In this document: one piece after another, positions 59,744 to 64,000 of the stretch
Position numbering within the stretch: the stretch's first letter is position 1
How the letters are laid out: every line of letters begins with the position of its first letter
NCBI GenBank assembly: GCA_018894105.1
Contig: CM032122.1
Location: 40,207,404-40,271,403 of the forward strand
Direction of reading: 5' to 3'
Length of the DNA: 64,000 nucleotides
DNA from: Jacaranda mimosifolia
Taxonomy: Eukaryota > Streptophyta > Magnoliopsida > Lamiales > Bignoniaceae
Translations under genes and position numbers: made by a program
Notes under the pieces: generated by a model
Seen by the model: only the letters and a program-made list of their open reading frames with translations
Told to the model about the DNA's origin: nothing
Database searches by the model: none

Positions 59744-60102
59744 TAGGCCGTTTAAATTTGTTTTCTGGAGGTATTTTTATTTTCTAATGAAAAGAAATAG
59801 TAAAAAGTTAGTTATAAAAGTATTTTTGAAAATGAAATGTTGTTTGAATATTTTGTTTAAAACATAATGATTATGTAGGGTTGAAATGAGTTATATTTGA
59901 AAAATATAGTGTTTTTGTATTAAAAGTCGTGCAAATGTGAATAGGAGAAAATGAAAAGTGATAATGGAGAGAAAGTGTAAGAGTTTGTCTAGAAAAATAT
60001 TTTGAAAATGAAAATATATATAAAAATGAGGGAGAAATTGATGACTCTTTTTTTCATTTTCTGAAAATGAAAATGGATCCAAGAAACAAAAACAAATGGC
60101 CC
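59744..60102. mobile_element. Tourist-like MITE, copy 2 of the family
   Basis: TAA on both sides (59741-59743 and 60103-60105). The left end is taggccgtttaaatttgttt and the right end reverse-complemented is gggccatttgtttttgtttc. About 359 bp. Confidence 0.6.
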
Positions 60103-60649
60103 TAAATAACATTGGAGAATATTCAAAGTGATAATGAAACATGAAAATGACTAATTCATCAATAAATAAATGAAATATAGACATGAAAGTGACATTAATT
60201 GATCCCTCACAGCCTTAAATATTGGATAATATAATTTGACATCAGCCCTTGCATAATACTAATGAATAATTAAATGGAATTATTATTTAAATATGATTAT
60301 ATAGATTGATCCCTCTAGCTCTTATCAAAATGATGGAGTGTGGCTACACATGATTGAATTGGCTGTAAAATAAACAACTGTTTTCTAATCATCCATACGT
60401 ATGTATAAAGTTATGATTAAGAGGTATTTGAGTGAGCTCATACGTATGTATAAATGGGACTTTGTAGTCATAAATACAATTATGGGGTGTTTTAAGTTAG
60501 TTTATGCTTATAATTGAGAATTCTTATAAGTACAAATATGGATAATCTCTAAGAAATCAGTACACGAAAAAGTAAAACTCTACATCCAAGCAAGAGAAAA
60601 TTTGGATGAGGTATCATAAATCGCTTAATGAAATACAAGAAGATCCTTA

Positions 60650-61146
60650 GGGGCCATTGGTTTTCATTTTCAGAAGCCATTTTCATTTTTTCCTAATAAT
60701 GAAAACAGAAAACTATCGCTATCTATACTATTTTCTCAAACATTTTATTTTCAAAACATTCTTTATTATCTCTCTCTCTCTCTCTCTCTCTATTTTCATC
60801 CCTTTTTCAACCCCTATTATTATCTTAATTATTTTTTATCTTCTCAATACTTCTCATATACCATTCACAATAAAAATATTATAAATTCAAATTCAAATTA
60901 TAATATGATTTTTTCAAACAATCATACATCATATCATCAATTCAAATTTCAAAAACTACACAATTTTTAATACAAAAACACTCAATATCCAAATACATCT
61001 CATTTTCACACCTATATAAATCTATAATTTTCTACAACACATCCAAATAAAATTTCATTTTCAAATTCAACTATTCTAACTAACTTTTTACTATGCATTT
61101 TCACTAGAAAATGAAAATGGCTCTAGAAATGAAACCAAATGGCCTC
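60650..61146. mobile_element. Tourist-like MITE, copy 3 of the family
   Basis: TTA on both sides (60647-60649 and 61147-61149). The left end is ggggccattggttttcattt; the right end reverse-complemented is gaggccatttggtttcattt. The inverted arms continue for about 45 bp with gccattttcatttt on both. It is 497 bp, with a (TC)n tract at 60770-60791. Confidence 0.78.
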
Positions 61147-62887
61147 TTAGTGTTCAAGGTATATATAAAAATATTCGTAGTAGAGTTTACCAAATTACAT
61201 CACCTTATTTGAGATTAGGATGAGAAAGGCTTGAATCAACGTTATTTAAGAACATCTTAATTTAAATAAGATCAAAATATCGAATTTCTTATAAAAGTTT
61301 CATCGTCCAAAATCATTATTCTTAAATAGAATCATTAGGGGATTGAAAGAGAAATTGTATTCATAATTGATCAAAATTCATAAATTTTAATTTATATTAT
61401 TTTTTTATTTTGTAATTTTTATTTTGCAAAATTTATATTGTACTATTTGTTTCCAATGTTTTATTTTAATATGATCCCTTCGTCATTTAAGGACAATTAA
61501 TATAATTGTGAGTTGATTTAAAACTAATTTAATTATAATGGATCATAACTTTATTACACATTTGATGATGATCAGCATGCTTGATTCCTCCTACTATACG
61601 ACAAAATAAACATTTAAAATACATAAGAATAACGAGAAATTTTATTTTTTTTTTAATTGAAATTATGTATAACTAATAAATAAAATAATATAATTGTATT
61701 GCAAGGAAATTAAATCTTGTATGAAGTCATGATTCTATTAACGATTCTAAGTTGAAGACTTAATTCGTTTTTCTTGATTGAGAAGGGATTCTACGTATAT
61801 TTAAAGAATAGCTTCCAACGAGGAACATCCTTATCCAAACAAAAAAGGTTTAAAAAGATAACATTGCTTTTTCCAACAATCATCCATCTTAGACTTAGTT
61901 TAAAAAAGGGTTTTCTATTTCTTGATTAACTATTTCTACATTTGTTTATGGCTTGGATGATTGTGATGTAGCATTCTTCTATAAGCTTCATTTATTTCTA
62001 TTTTTGAAATGATTCTTCATGAGCAAGTATCGTAAATTTAAAAGATTGGATAACTATATTGAATGCCAGATTATTATTTTCATAAAATTTACATATAATT
62101 TTTATAAATATACTATATATAAGGGGTTATCTGTATCTCTTTTTTTTCTTTTCAATAACCATTTTTGGTCGATATATCTAATAACAACAATAATAAAGCC
62201 GAGTGGTCTGTATCACAACGACATAAGTCTCCTACAAATATTCAACATAATTTAAGAGATATTAAACCAAACAAAATAACAAATTAAACACAAGCATTTA
62301 CATATAATTACCACTTCATTAAATTTCAAGAAAATAAATTCATGTCTTAAAAAATTATATGTTGAAAATCTTTAAGTATCATTTTCAATTCATTTCTTTT
62401 CTTTTTTTACACTTTTTTAAAAAAATTAAAAAAGAAAAAAAAAGTGAATCAATTGAACCGGTTCGATTTTAACCATTCTCATCAATTTTGACCACCACCA
62501 ATTTTGGAGCTTTAATTGGATTAGACTAGCCTCCGATCACCGATCCGATTTGATTTTCAAAACATTGGTATCCATGAATGATAAACATACACGTCACAGT
62601 CATGTCTCTTGGTCCACGCCCCATCACTACAAAAGTTTAAAACCTTATCCACTATGAAACTTGTGGCCCCACCTTAAATTATCTTCCCAGCCAAAATATC
62701 AGGATGGTCTAGGACTAGGACCATTTGGTCCATTTCAGCCTACATGAACTTGTATCTTTGCACATTATCATATTGGTTAAAAATTTAACTTTACACTTCT
62801 TTGACAATCTGACTTATTATGAAAAGATTTATTTAATCAAAACAAGCTAATGGAACTAGATTAGTAGTCCCAGTCAAGAACAAATTC

Positions 62888-62894
62888 TATAAAT
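62888..62894 (+). promoter_or_regulatory. Possible TATA box of the 63 kb gene
   Basis: tataaat, 46-52 bp upstream of the ATG at 62940. Confidence 0.4.
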
Positions 62895-62939
62895 CAAGAA
62901 AAGAATCTTTGAACTCTTTCAAATTCCTTCCTCAGAAAA

Positions 62940-63475
62940 ATGCTTCTACAAACTACCACTTCCACCACCTTCAGATCACCATTGCAACCCACTCACTGCC
63001 ATTACTGCTGTAGCTCCAAGAACCTGACCCAAAACTATCCCTTTTCTTTGCCCAAAACGCTCTTCTTGCCTCTTCTTGATGGCAGGTTTCATCTGAGAAG
63101 AAAGCCAAGAAGCTCTTCATTCTACAATAATGGATACACCAGAGCAAGAACCCCAATTGCCACTGTGCTTGCGCCCCCGGTTTTGTGGGCTGGCCGCCTT
63201 TGCATTTTCTATGCTCTTTTGAGAGCTGGTTTAGCTGGATCTCCTACTAATCCACTTATTTCAGGTACCTAATCTGGATCTGGGGTTTCAAGAATTGCTA
63301 ATCAGGGAAGATTTTTGTGGGTTTTGCTTAAAAGTTTCTCTTTTTGGGTGTTTATGTATTAAAGGAAGGCCAGTTTTCGTTGGGAAGTTAAATTTATTTT
63401 TTTCCTTGGTAGATTTGGAAAGTGGAGCTGAGGATTTGGGGTTCTCTAAGTGGTTTGAGGAGTTAAGCAGACCAG
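62940..63475 (+). CDS. Probable plastid-targeted protein, first two exons (continues past the window)
   Basis: Exon 1 62940-63264 and exon 2 63413-63475 are joined in phase 1; exon 2 ends at a gtttgt donor in phase 1 again. The first about 60 residues are rich in Ser, Thr and Pro, with basic residues and few acidic ones (MLLQTTTSTTFRSPLQPTHC...), as in chloroplast transit peptides. A hydrophobic stretch, VLAPPVLWAGRLCIFYALLRAGL, follows and may be a membrane span. Exon 2 encodes LESGAEDLGFSKWFEELSRP. I do not recognise the family with certainty. No later exon is seen before 64000. Confidence 0.6.
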
Positions 63476-64000
63476 GTTTGTGGCCTTTCTTCAAATTCTT
63501 GGAGAATATGTGTATATGTGTATATATTAATGTTGTATTATGGGAAAAGTGTTCTGATCATTGAGTGGCAATTGTATCATCTTTATGTGCTGATATCATG
63601 AATCTTGGGATTTCACTGCTGCAACAATTGTTCATTTTTCATATGAAATTGTGAATGGAATTCGGTTCCGGATAATCTTTTGAATAAATGTTGTTGCTTT
63701 CCATAAGGAAGCATAATGTATGAGAAATGGAGGCATTTTTGGTGCCATTTGCCCTTGAGTGAGCACTGTTCAACTTCACTGCCTAATTGGTGCCCGGTGT
63801 CCCTGTGCAAGAACTTCGGGAACACTTTGGTTAATGATAGATAGCTGGCCGGTTGTTAAAGTGTCAGAAACACATTCAATCAACTTTCTTCAGGATAAAT
63901 GTTTTGGAGCAGACAGTCTGAAATCTTAAATTTCTTTGTTCCTGAAATAAGATATCATCATTATCTATATTCTGAAGAAACTTTTGTTTATTCCTACAGT
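63476..64000 (+). other. Intron of the 63 kb gene, running off the window
   Basis: Starts with a gtttgt donor. No convincing acceptor or coding exon is seen up to the window edge. Confidence 0.45.

Larger units (their letters stand above)
59250..62887. other. Intergenic with two Tourist-like MITEs
   Basis: Left end: DUF716 3' UTR to about 59.5 kb. MITEs lie at 59744-60102 and 60650-61146. The rest (61.2-62.9 kb) is AT-rich with no supported gene. Confidence 0.5.

Overview
This window is nuclear DNA of a flowering plant, most likely a core eudicot. Genes are intron-rich with GT-AG introns, intergenic DNA is very AT-rich, and there are many microsatellites and small transposon-derived elements. 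Every recognisable protein belongs to a plant family: EAF1, plant SEC14-like, NPH3/RPT2-like, dirigent, Mn-type CDF, DUF716 and PADRE/DUF4228. The species cannot be fixed from the sequence alone.

Layout. 1-6.5 kb: 3' part of an EAF1 chromatin-modifier gene (+), with an intron in its 3' UTR. 7.1-15.1 kb: three tandem B3-domain genes, all on the minus strand, sharing a 5' UTR block and a phase-2 B3 exon; one encodes two B3 domains and has lost the start codon its paralogs use. 16.6-22.5 kb: SEC14-like lipid-transfer gene (-), 14 coding exons. 26.5-28.7 kb: cytochrome b5 (+). 29.8-30.8 kb: intronless PADRE/DUF4228-like gene (+) followed by a strong G-quadruplex motif. 31.6-35.2 kb: NPH3/RPT2-like BTB gene (-). 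35.2-42.9 kb: gene-poor, with at least two transposon-derived elements. 43.0-45.7 kb: circularly permuted YqeH-type GTPase (+). 47.5-50.1 kb: Mn-type cation diffusion facilitator (+). 50.7-51.1 kb: small four-span membrane protein (-). 53.2-53.8 kb: dirigent protein (-). 53.8-58.3 kb: gene-free and rich in MITEs. 58.3-59.2 kb: DUF716/TMEM45-like membrane protein (+). 59.7-61.1 kb: two related MITEs. 62.9 kb to the end: first two exons of a probable plastid protein (+) that runs off the window.

The genes are unrelated housekeeping, signalling and transport genes. Nothing suggests a shared pathway or a biosynthetic cluster. The most unusual locus is the B3 array, where symmetrical phase-2 exons make domain duplication and exon shuffling easy. 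Exon coordinates come from splice-site reading and reading-frame closure: every complete multi-exon model listed sums to a multiple of three.
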